Part shown: positions 51,640 to 63,309 of the stretch, piece after piece
How the letters are laid out: the number at the start of each line of letters is the position of its first letter
Numbering within the stretch: position 1 is the first letter of the stretch
DNA from: Onthophagus taurus
Taxonomy: Eukaryota > Arthropoda > Insecta > Coleoptera > Scarabaeidae
Assembly (NCBI RefSeq): GCF_036711975.1
Contig: NC_091975.1
Coordinates: 8,930,501-8,994,500, forward strand
Reading direction: 5' to 3'
Length of the DNA: 64,000 nt
Position numbers and translations under genes: made by a program
The notes under the pieces: model-generated
Told to the model about the DNA's origin: nothing
The model's input: the letters and a program-made list of their open reading frames with translations, nothing else
The model's database searches: none

Positions 51640-54600
51640 GTTATGAAAAATGTATGTAATAAATTTGATTATTAAAGAAAAAATGTTGCTAATGCATCAA
51701 GAAATCATAATCGAGAATTATTTCATATTTATCTATTACCAGTTTCTAGTGATATGGCGTAAATCACAAAATGTTAAAATTGGACGATTTTTCTTAATAA
51801 AATCAATTATAACTCAAGCACTAAAACTGATGCAGAAAAACGTTGTGAACAAAAACTATTCCTAATGCATCAAGAAGTCATAATCCATAATTATTTCATA
51901 TGTATCTATCACCAGTTTTTAGTGATATGGCATAAATCACAAAATGTCAAAATTGGACGACTTTTCATAATAAAACCAATTATAACTCAAGTACTAAAAC
52001 TGATGGAGAAAAACGATGTGAATAAAAACTATTCCTAATGCATCAAGAAATCATAATCCATAATTATTTCATATGTATCTATCACCAGTTTTTAGTGATA
52101 TGGCATAAATCACAAAATGTCAAAATTGGACGATTTTTTATAATAAAAGCAACTATAACTCAAGTACTAAAACTGATGGAGAAAAACGTTGTGAATAAAA
52201 ACTATTCTTAATGCATCAAGAAATCATAATCCAGAATTATTTCATATGTATCTATCACCAGTTTTTAGTGATATGGCATAAATCACAAAATGTCAAAATT
52301 GGACGATTTTTCATAATAAAATCAACTATAACTCAAGTACTAAAACTGATGGAGAAAAACGTTGTGAATAAAAACTATTCTTAATGCATCAAGAAATCAT
52401 AATCCATAATTATTTCATATGTATCTATCACCAGTTTCTAGTGATATGGCATAAATCACGAAATGTCAAAATTGGACGATTTTTTATAATAAAATCAACT
52501 ATAACTCAAGTACTAAAACTGATGGAAGAAGACGTTGTGAATAAAAACTATTCCTAATGCATCAAGAAATCATAATCCATAATTACTTCATGTGTATCTA
52601 TCACAAGTTTCTAGTGATATGGCATAAATCACAAAATGTTAAAATTGGACGACATTTCATAATAAAATCAACTATAACTCAAGTACTAAAACTGATGGAG
52701 AAAGACGTTATGGATAAGAAATATTTCTAATGCATCATGAAATCATAATCGATACTTATTTCATATTTATCTATCACCAGTTTCTAGTCATATGGCATAA
52801 ATCACAAAATGTCAAAATTCGATGATTTTTCTTAATAAAATCAACTAGTTATAACTTAAGTACTAAAACTGAAGGAGAAAGATGTTGTGGATAAAAAATA
52901 TTCCTAATGCATCATGAAATCATAATCCATCCTTATTTCATATTTATCTATCACCAGTTTCTAGTGATGTGGCATAAATCACAAAATGTCAAAATTGGGC
53001 GATATTCTTAATAAAATCAACTATAACTCAAGTACTAAAACTGATGGAGAAAGACGTTATGGATAAGAAATATTTCTAATGCATCATGAAATCATAATCC
53101 ATCCTTATTTCATATTTATCTATCACCAGTTTCTAGTGATATGGCATAAATCACAAAAAGTCAAAATTGGGCGATATTCTTAATAAAATCAACTATAACT
53201 CAAGTACTAAAATTGATGGAGATAGACGTTGTGAATAAAAACTATTCCTAATGCATCAATAAATCCTAATCCATAATTATTTCATATGTATCTATCACCA
53301 GCTTTTAGTAATATGGCATAAATCACAAAATGTCAAAATTTGACGATTTTTTATAATAAAATCAACTATAACTCAAGTACTAAAACTGATGGAGAAAAAC
53401 GTTGTGAATAATAACTATTCCTAATGCATCAAGAAATCATAATCCATAATTATTTCATATGTATCTATCACCAGTTTCTAGTGATATGGCATAAATCACA
53501 AAATGTCAAAATTGGACGATTTTTCACAATAAAATCAACTATAACTCAAGTACTAAAACTGATGGAGAATAACGTTATGAACAAAAAATATTCCTAACGC
53601 ATCAAGAAATCATAATCCATAATTATTTCATATTTATCTATCATCAGCTTCTAGTGATACAGCATAAATCAAGAAATGTCAAAATTGGACGATTTTTCAT
53701 AATAAAATGAACTATAACTCAAGTACTAAAACTGATAGAGAAAAATGTTGTGGATAAAAAACATTATTAATGCACTAAGAAATCATAATCCATACTTATT
53801 TCATATTTATCTATCACCAGTTTCTAGTCATATGGCATAAATCACAAAATGTCAAAATTTGACGATTTTTTATAATAAAATCAACTATAACTCAAATACT
53901 AAAACTGATGGAGAAAAACGTTGTGAATAAGAACTATTCCTAATGCATCAAGAAATCATAATCCATAATTATTTCATATTTATCTATCACCAGTTTCTAG
54001 TGATGTAGCATAAATCACAGAATGTCAAAATTTGATGATCCTTTTTAATAAAATCAAGTATAGCGTATGTACTAAAACTGATGGAGAAAGGTGTTGTGGA
54101 TAAAAAATATTATTAATGCACCAAGAAATCATAATCCATACTTATTTCATATTTATCTATCACCAGTTTCTAGTTATATGGCACAAATCACAAAATGTCA
54201 AAATTCGATGATTTTTCTTAATAAAATCAACTAGGTATAATTTAAGTACTAAAATTGATGGAGAAAGATGTTGTGGATAAGAAATATTCCTAATGCATCA
54301 TGAAATCATAATCTATCCTGATTTCATATGTATCTATCACTAGTTTTTAGTGATATGGCATAAATCACAAAATGTCAAAATTGGACGATTTTCTTAATAA
54401 AATTAACTATAATTCAAGTACTAAAACTGATGGAGGAAGATGTTGTGAATAAAAACTATTCCTAATGCATCAAGAAATGATAATCCATAATTATATCATA
54501 TGTATCTATCACCAGTTTTTAGTGATATGGCATAAATCACAAAATGTCAAAATTGGACGATTTTCTTAATAAAATCAACTATAACTCAAGTACTAGAACT

Positions 54601-55500
54601 GATGGAGGAAGACGTTATGAATAAAAACTATTCCTAATGTACCCAGAAATGATAATCCATAATTATTTCATATGTATCTATCACCAGTTTTTAGTGATAT
54701 GGCATAAATCACAAAATGTCAAAATTGGACGATTTTTCATAATAAAATGAAATATAACTCAAGTAATAAAACTGATTGAGAAAGAGGTTGTGAATAAAAC
54801 TATTCCTAAGACATCAAGAAATCATAATCCATAATTATTTTATATGTATCTATCACCAGTTTTTAGTGATATGGCATAAATCACAAAATGTCAAAATTGG
54901 ACGATTTTTAATAAAGAATCAACTATAACCCAAGTAATAAAACTGATACAGAAAGACGTTGTGAATAAAAACTATTCTTAATGCATCAAGAAATCATAAC
55001 CCATAATTAATTAATTAAGAGTTTATTGTATGCAACAATCTGTCTACAATTCTTTACATTATTAAAATATTATTTTCACCCTCTACCCTCTTCCTCCATT
55101 TCCACACCCTCGGCTCCTCGGCCCAATTATCCCCTCATCCATCCCTTTGTCTCCTTACCCTCACAACCATTCTCATCCATCGTTTCCCCTCTCCCCCCTT
55201 TCCTAAGATCTGCCGTTGGTCCATCACTTCCTCCCTCAACTCACTGCACCCATTCAACATATATTCCAACGTTTCCTATTCCTCCCTGCACAACCAACAC
55301 CACCTCTCCTCATCGGCAATCCAGTATTTGTTAGCTCTCTCCTCGTTTCCACAACGGAACCTAGCCACCAACTTCTTCCCTTTCTCATCTCCTTCCAATA
55401 ACAAGTATCTAGGCAGCCCCTCCTCTTTTATTTGTGTCCTTCTTTCCTGTCTCTGCACATCTCAAGAAATGATAATCCATAATTATTTCATATGTATCAC
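51640..55500. repeat. satellite array, 172-bp family, inverted orientation
   Basis: About 20 monomers of the same family as 12440, 17165 and 36450 but on the opposite strand (CCTAATGCATCAAGAAATCA, AAGTACTAAAACTGATGGAG, CACAAAATGTCAAAATTGGA). It is interrupted by the retroposon fragment at 55015-55460; one further partial monomer follows to about 55545. Confidence 0.94.
55015..55460 (-). mobile_element. 3' fragment of an R1-like non-LTR retrotransposon in the satellite
   Basis: The plus strand is strikingly pyrimidine-rich; the minus strand reads LVARFRCGNEERANKYWI and ERWCWLCREE, the C-terminal Cys-containing motif (RxRxGNExRxxxYW...CxxC) of R1-type ORF2 proteins, then purine-rich 3' sequence. 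It lies between satellite monomers. Only the last part of the element is present and frames are broken. Confidence 0.75.
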
Positions 55501-55595
55501 CAGTTTCTAGTGATATGGCATAAATCACAAAATGTCTAAATTGGAAACACTTCAAACTTTCTATGTATTTGTTTATCCATATCACCGTTGTAGAA

Positions 55596-55659
55596 TTAAG
55601 GTAAAAATTAATTAAAATTATATACTATAGTATATAATTTTAATTAATATTTACCTTAA
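55596..55659. repeat. 64-bp near-perfect palindrome
   Basis: Arms TTAAGGTAAAAATTAATTAA... and its reverse complement meet at ACTATAGT-like centre with one mismatch across about 32 bases per arm. AT-rich, could extrude as a cruciform. It lies 630 bases upstream of the gene at 56292. Confidence 0.85.
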
Positions 55660-56291
55660 CTTAAAACTTTATAACAATAAAGGGAGAGATCATTTGCTCG
55701 TTGTCGAATGGCACTAAAATTTGACCTGGATAGTGACCAATTAGGTGATGGCTATCAATCTTGCTTGATATGGTAGCAATCTTTTTAGAAGGCTAGAAGC
55801 GAAAGACAACTCAATAGCTGATTGCCATGCAGATAAACGTTTTTAGAGTATTGAAGAAGAATCACTGCCAGGTTGTCTAAACGATAGGAATTTGATATGA
55901 AAACATTTGAAATATATGAAAATAAAGATAACTTTAAGATGTTTTTGCAATGAGTGGAAAAAAGTAAATAATAATAAGCAGCTTTTTCTGTTTTAAAAAC
56001 GTATTTTATTTATTAACAGTTATTAAAATTGCAACAGCTAGATGTGCAGGGTCAATTAGTGTGCAGAATTTTTCCTAAACAGGAAGTCGAATAATCAAAT
56101 TTCGAGTACGATTACTTTTGTAATCTCAAAAATTCGGGAATTACGTAAGATTTAAAAAAAATATTAATTTTTGACGTCCAACATTTTGTTTTGATGTGTC
56201 TAAAATGTGTCAAAAAATTTATGTCAACCTTCTAGAAGTTCCGAAATGTAATAATATGTGTTAAATTCCGAATAAATTATGAGTCGAGAGT
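55660..56291 (+). other. 5' flank of the gene at 56292
   Basis: Unique sequence; AACGTATTTTATTTATTAAC and similar AT-rich words but no clear TATA box or initiator. No other gene seen. Confidence 0.4.
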
Positions 56292-58725
56292 ATGAGAGAG
56301 AGCAGATGCCCCACAGATTCATCGGTCTCGAATGATCGGGAAGAAAAAAATCCGGTGTCGCGGGGTAGCCATCTCCTCTCGGACATCTGCAAGTATCTTG
56401 ACGTATCGCCAAATAATAAAAATCGCAAATCATCATCGCCGCCGCGGGAAAACGTCGAGCTCGGTCTTGAAATCGAAATCAACGAGAGTTTAAAAAGAGT
56501 TTTAACGACACCCAACAGTGGTAGCGATGACCTCCTCGACGTTACCATCATCCGGCCGTCCGAATCCGACGTCACCCATGAAACGACGGTCGCACTCAAC
56601 AAAGATGAAGTTCGCGATTTTATCTCGTTGGTTGAACAACATCACCAGAATAAATTAAAAAGTGGGAAATCAAAGAAAGGTGTTGCAAAGAAGAGTGATG
56701 TCCCAGATCATATCCCATCAACAAAACAGAAAGTGATTAGTCTTAAAAATGAAATTGAAGAGAATAGGAATGAAAAGCCTGGGACACCGTGCGTTTGCCA
56801 ACATTGTGGGATCATGGGGGTGCTTGTTCAATCGAATAAAGCTGAGATTCGTAAAGATAAGAGTAATCGAGATGATAAAGAAGATAAAGATGATAAGAGG
56901 GGGCGAAGAGAGCGAAGCCCAGATCAACCAAGAAGCTCAAAAGATTTCAAAAATCAACGATCGGTTGTTGATGCAAATACAAAGTCGCAAGATCAACTCA
57001 CACTTCTTCGCGAAATTAATTCTAGGATTAAGGATTTAGAAAAGAGGATAACAGTCCAAGAAGAAAACGCTGTGCCAAGAGATTATCTAAAACACGTTTT
57101 GCATAAATTACTTAGCCAGTATAAAGACCAACAGAAACCACAAAATTTAAGAAATACAGGAACTCAATATATAGTTGAGCACAAAGAAAAATATCCCCAA
57201 CAAGCCCCACAACAAGCCCCACAACAACCAACGAAAAAAGATGGAAAATCGAGGCATTATCAAGTACACACTTTGTTGCATACAACCACAGCACCAACAG
57301 GAATTCCTAAATTAGGGATTGGGGAGCCTTCAACGACATCTCATAACACCTCAACTGATTTAGGGATTAGTTCAGGGTCAAAATTGAAGAAGCAGCCGCT
57401 TTATTTTTGGGGAGAAGAGGTGGTCTCCCCAGGTTGTGACTTAAAAACGAAAATTTTGAATCTTCTTGATGAAAAAATGGGGAATAAAAATGTTCCCCAA
57501 TCGAGGATTCCGATTGCTTTGCCAGAAAAGCTCCCGAAAACTGCAGAAGAAGAAATTAAAGTTGAACGAGATGAGAATCTTTTATTTTTGGGCAAAATGG
57601 ACGAAATCTCTCCTTGTAACATCGATGATTATGTACAAAGATCGAGACCACCGGAAATAATAAGACCAGAAAAAAATGTTGCGCAACAAAATAATTACCA
57701 AAATGGGTTTAATGTTGTTCCGGAATCTTTGAGACCTGATTTAAAAATGAAACATAATCAGATGAAACCAAATCCGCCATCTTATGTTAAACCGCCGAAT
57801 TTGTTGTATCCTTTTGATCCAAAACGAACGTTGGATGATTCAACTTTTAGGAGGAACATAGACGCCCATAAAGAAAGGTTGAGGGAGAAACCGAAAATGC
57901 CAGAAAAATTTTTTAATGGTTACCTCACTCAAAGTGGAAGTTCAGAATCGAAAGCTTCGATGGATATGATAATGCAAAAAATAAGACATAACAATCAAGT
58001 TGTAGAAAATAAAGAGAAAGAAAAAAAAGTAGCTGAGGAAAAATACAAGATGAGTCATTACGAAAAATTAGCAAGCTCTATAATTAAAGAAAAAATGACT
58101 TGTGGGGGGTTTCGAACCACAAAAGGGGTTGTTCAGGAAACGAATTCTTTTTCAGTTCCGGTCGATATCACGTACGTGAACCCTAAAATAACTCAATGGT
58201 CAGAAGAATCAACAGCGTCGGAAGATCGATATATGAAATTTATGAAACCGAATCAACGCAAAGATTCAATACCAGTTGAAACTAAAGAATCCCTCATTTG
58301 TAAGTACCTTCATTAAAATTAAATTTTATATTAACTCATTTTATTTAGATAAATTAGAATTTTTAAAAAACTTAGCAAAACATAAAAGTGCAGACCAATC
58401 AAAAGTATTAAACAAAATTTGGACGCAAGCTAAAAAAACGGCAAAATCAAAGAACGACGCTGTGTTTATAAAGATTCCTTTTAAAAGTGTTAACACGGTG
58501 GAGCCAAGAAACAACGTCATCGAAATGCAGTTGACGTTGGAGCAGCTAGAAACCGTGGTGAAATCGGTTAAAGTGAATGATTCGACCACGAAGATGATTG
58601 CCAAATACAAATCTTCGAGTGAAATCGATATCGGGCAAAGACAACACGAAGAAATTAGAAAGGCGAATATGGAGGTTCTTAATAAGCGGAGGAATTTTAG
58701 CGCTAAAAGTGGGAGGAAAAAATGA
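56292..58725 (+). CDS. unrecognised charged protein with conserved N-terminal domain (two exons)
   Basis: Exon 56292-58299 ends at donor CATTT/GTAAGT; exon 58349-58725 follows acceptor TTTTATTTAG and continues in phase to TGA, giving 794 residues. An ATG at 56279 in another frame stops soon. I do not recognise the family. Visible: a compact N-terminal block at residues 25-115 (LLSDICKYLDV, NVELGLEIEINES, VTIIRPS, HETTVALNKDEV), a C-x-C-x-x-C group at 167-172 (TPCVCQHCG), a Lys/Asp/Arg-rich stretch, a probable coiled coil near 235-262, a Gln/Pro run near 300-313, and a Lys-rich C terminus ending FSAKSGRKK. No signal peptide or membrane segment. The N-terminal block recurs in the downstream gene at 63310. 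A nuclear or cytoskeletal role is possible but not shown. Confidence 0.85.
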
Positions 58726-58866
58726 TTGTTTTTGATTTTTTTTTATTAAAAATTAAAATGATGGTGATTGTTGTGTTGGGTGTAGTCTTTGTTGTTGTGT
58801 GTTTAAGGTGACGAATTTAATGTGTCGAAGGCTTTATTTTTTTGTTTATAACAGTTAAAAAAAAAT

Positions 58867-58872
58867 AATAAA
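58867..58872 (+). terminator. poly(A) signal for the gene at 56292
   Basis: AATAAA about 140 bases after the TGA at 58725 and just before the 354-bp array begins. Confidence 0.5.
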
Positions 58873-58919
58873 TAGTAATTTAATTTAATTTTCTCGTTAA
58901 CCTCATTTCTAAAACATGT

Positions 58920-61900
58920 CTATTTTTAAATATTTCTATATAATAAAGAATTCATCCTGGAAGGTTATAACTTGGTATAAGATAAACTCAAACATTGCTT
59001 TATAACCACAAAAAGTTTCATTATTTAAATTATAACCGTTTTGGAGAAAATAATTTTTTAGAATAACCTCTTTTTCTACATTCAAATTAAATCGGCGAGT
59101 TTTACAAATAAATATAATATAATGACTTGAGTTTGGAACATTGAAATTTGGTACAACCCAACCTCAAACCTCCCTTTATAACCTAAAAAACTTTCATTTC
59201 TTAAATCCTAATCGTTACGGAGAAAAAAATTTTTTTTTAAACCTCATTTTTAAAACGTCAAATTAATTCGACTATTTTTAAACATTTCTATATAATAAAG
59301 TATTTATCCTGGAAGCTTATAACTTGGTATAAGATAACCTCAAACGTTGCTTTATAACCACAAAAAGTTTCATTATTTAAATTATAACCGTTTTGGAGAA
59401 AATAATTTTTTTAGAATAACCTCTTTTTCTACAAACGTCAAATTAAATCGGCGAGTTTTAAAAATATATATAATATGATGACTTGACTTTGGAACCTTGA
59501 AATTTGGTACAACCCAACCTCAAACCTCCCTTTATAACCTAAAAAACTTTCATTTCTTAAATCCTAATCGTTACAGAGAAAAAAAATTTTTTTTAAACCT
59601 CATTTTTAAAACGTCAAATTAATTCGACTATTTTTAAACATTTCTATATAATAAAGTATTCATCCTAGAAGCTTGTAACTTGGTATAAGATAACCTCAAA
59701 CGTTGCTTTATAACCACAAAAAGTTTCATTATTTAAATTATAACCGTTTTGGAGAAAATATTTTTTTTAGAATAACCTCTTTTTCCACAAACGTCAAATT
59801 AAATCTGCGAGTTTTAAAAATATATATAATATGATGACTTGAGTTTGGAACCTTGAAATTTGGTACAACCCAACCTCAAACCTCCCTTTATAACCTAAAA
59901 AACTTTCATTTCCTAAATCCTAATCGTTACGGAGAAAAAAATTTTTTTTAAACCTCATTTTAAAACATGTCAAATTAATTCGACTATTTTTAAACATTTA
60001 TATATAATAAAGTATTCATCCTAGAAGCTTATAACTTGGTATAAGATAACCTCAAACGTTGCTTTATAACCACAAAAAGTTTCATTATTTAAATTATAAC
60101 CGTTTTGGAGAAAATAATTTTTTAGAATAACCTCTTTTTCTACAAACGTCAAAATAAATCGGCGAGTTTTAAAAATATATATAATATGATGACTTGAGCT
60201 TGGAAACTTGAAATTTGGTACAACCCAACCTCAAACCTCCCTTTATAACCTAAAAAACTTTCATTTCTTAAATCCTAATCGTTACGGAGAAAAAAATTTT
60301 TTTTTAAACCATTTTTAAAACGTCAAATTAATTCGACTATTTTTAAACATTTCTATATACTAAAGTATTTATCCTGGAAGCTTGTAACTTGGTATAAGAT
60401 AACCTCAAACATTGCATTATAACCACAAAAAGTTTCATTATTTAAATTATAACCGTTTTGGAGAAAATAATTTTTTAGAATAACCTCTTTTTCTACATTC
60501 AAATTAAATCGGCGAGTTTTACAAATAAATATAATATAATGACTTGAGTTTGCAACCTTGAAATTTGATACAACCCAACCTCAAACCTCCCTTTATAACC
60601 TAAAAAACTTTCATTTCTTAAATCCTAATCGTTACGGAGAAAAAAATTTTTTTTTAAACCTCATTTTTAAAACGTCAAATTAATTAGACTATTTTTAAAC
60701 ATTTCTATATAATAAAGTATTCATCCTGGAAGCTTATAACTTGGTATAAGATAACCTCAAACGTTGCTTTATAACCACAAAAAGTTTCATTATTTAAATT
60801 ATAACCGTTTTGGAGAAAACATTTTTTTTAGAATAACCTCTTTTTCTACATTCAAATTAAATCGGCGAGTTTTAAAAATAAATATAATATGATGACTTGA
60901 CTTTGGAACCTTGAAATTTGGTACAACCCAACCTCAAATCTCCCTTTATAACCTAAAAAACTTTCATTTCTTAAATCCTAATCGTTACGGAGAAAAAAAT
61001 TTTTTTTAAACCTCATTTTTAAAACGTCAAATTAATTCGACTATTTTTAAACATTTCTATGTAATAAAGTATTCATCCTGGAAGCTTATAACTTGGTATA
61101 AGATAACCTCAAACGTTGCTTTATAACCACAAAAAGTTTCATTATTTAAATTATAACCGTTTTGGAGAAAATATTTTTTTTAGAATAACCTCTTTTTCCA
61201 CAAACGTCAAATTAAATCTGCGAGTTTTAAAAATATATATAATATGATGACTTGAGTTTGGAACCTTGAAATTTGGTACAACCCAACCTCAAACCTCCCT
61301 TTATAACCTAAAAAACTTTCATTTCCTAAATCCTAATCGTTACGGAGAAAAAAATTTTTTTTAAACCTCATTTTAAAACATGTCAAATTAATTCGACTAT
61401 TTTTAAACATTTATATATAATAAAGTATTCATCCTAGAAGCTTATAACTTGGTATAAGATAACCTCAAACGTTGCTTTATAACCACAAAAAGTTTCATTA
61501 TTTAAATTATAACCGTTTTGGAGAAAATAATTTTTTAGAATAACTTCTTTTTCTACAAACGTCAAAATAAATCGGCGAGTTTTAAAAATATATATAATAT
61601 GATGACTTGAGCTTGGAACCTTGAAATTTGGTACAACCCAACCTCAAACCTCCCTTTATAACCTAAAAAACTTTCATTTCTTAAATCCTAATCGTTACGG
61701 AGAAAAAAATTTTTTTTAAACCTCGTTTTTAAAACGTCAAATTAATTCGACTATTTTTAAACATTTCTATATAATAAAGTATTCATCCTGGAAGCTTATA
61801 ACTTGGTGTAAAATAACCTCAAACGTTGCTTTATAACCACAAAAAGTTTCATTATTTAAATTATAACCGTTTCGGAGAAAATAATTTTTTTAGAATAACC

Positions 61901-63120
61901 TCTTTTTCTACAAACTTCAAATTAAATCGGCGAGTTTTAAAAATATATATAATACGATGACTTGAGATTGGAACCTTGAAATTTGGTACAACCCAACCTC
62001 AAACGTCCCTTTATAACCTCAAAAAGCTTCATTTCTTTAATCCTAACCGTTTTAGAGAAAAAAAAGTTTCTATAACCTCCCCTTCAAAAACGTCAAATTA
62101 AAATTATTTATTTCAAAAATTTATATATAATGAACTGTTCACTTTGGAAGCTTATAATTTGGTATAAGACAACCTCAAACGTTCCTTTATAACCTCAAAA
62201 AGCTTCATTTCTTTAATCCTAACCGTTTTTGAGAAAAAAAATTTTCTATAACCTCACCTTCAAAAAACGTCAAATTAAAATTATTTCTTTCAAAAATTTA
62301 TATATAATGAACTGTTCACTCTGAAAGCTTATAATTTGGTATAAGACAACCTCAAACCTTCCTTTATAACCTCAAAAAGTTTCAACTCTTTAATCCTAAC
62401 CGTTTTTGAGAAAAAAAATTTTCTATAACCTCACTTTCAAAAAACGTCAAATTAAAATCATTTATTTCAAAAATTTATATATAATGAACTGTTCACTTTG
62501 GAAGCTTATAATTTGGTATAAGACAACCTCAAACGTCCCTTTATAACCTCAAAAAGCTTCATTTCTTTAATCCTAACCGTTTTAGAGAAAAAAAAGTTTC
62601 TATAACCTCCCCTTCAAAAACGTCAAATTAAAATTATTTATTTCAAAAATTTATATATAATGAACTGTTCACTTTGGAAGCTTATAATTTGGTATAAGAC
62701 AACCTCAAACGTTCCTTTATAACCTCAAAACGCTTCATTTCTTCAATCCTAACCGTTTTTGAGAAAAAAAAATTTCTGTGACCTCACCTTCAAAAAACGT
62801 CAAATTAAAATTATTTATTTCAAAAATTTATATATAATGAACTGTTCACTCTGGAAGCTTATAATTTGGTATAAGACAACCTCAAGCGTTCCTTTATAAC
62901 CTCAAAAAGCTTCATTTCTTTAATCTTAACCGTTTTTGAGAAAAAAAATTTTCTATAACCTCACTTTCAAAAAACGTCAAATTAAAATTATTTCTTTCAA
63001 AAATTTATATATAATGAACTGTTCACTCTGGAAGCTTGTAATTTGGTATAAGACAATCTCAAACGTTCCTTTATAACCTCAAAAAGTTTTAACTCTTTAA
63101 ACTCTTTTCGTTTCTTATTT
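58920..63120. repeat. satellite array, 354-bp dimer (2 x about 177 bp)
   Basis: ATCCTGGAAGCTTATAACTT recurs about every 354 bases (58954, 59306, 59662). Each dimer has one half with CTTTATAACCACAAAAAGTT and one with CTTTATAACCTAAAAAACTT; the halves share the plan AACCTCAAAC..TTTATAACC..TTTCATT. From about 61980 to 63110 the array is instead monomeric (about 177 bases, CTTTATAACCTCAAAAAGCT). Confidence 0.93.
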
Positions 63121-63309
63121 CATAACCGTTTTGGAAAAATCAACAAAAAAAGCGTGTTAGGTAGCTAAGGGTTAATAAAACAATTTTGTTTTGCCACAAG
63201 TTTTTGGCATTTACAAAAAGAAATGTCTACATAACTTCAAAATTTCTAGTATACAATAACAAGTTCCGCTCTTCCGTTAACTAATTCGCGGTAATTATGA
63301 TCAATTATT
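63121..63309 (+). other. 5' flank of the second right-hand paralog
   Basis: Short unique segment between array and start codon. No TATA box seen. Confidence 0.4.

Noticed and set aside
56292..56602. Minus-strand frames opposite the right-hand genes (also 57401, 63330)
   Set aside because: Shadows of the plus-strand coding sequence, which shows conservation between the two paralogs in its own frame.
12440..63120. CRISPR-like arrays
   Set aside because: Repeats are head-to-tail satellite monomers with no spacer/repeat alternation, in a eukaryotic genome.
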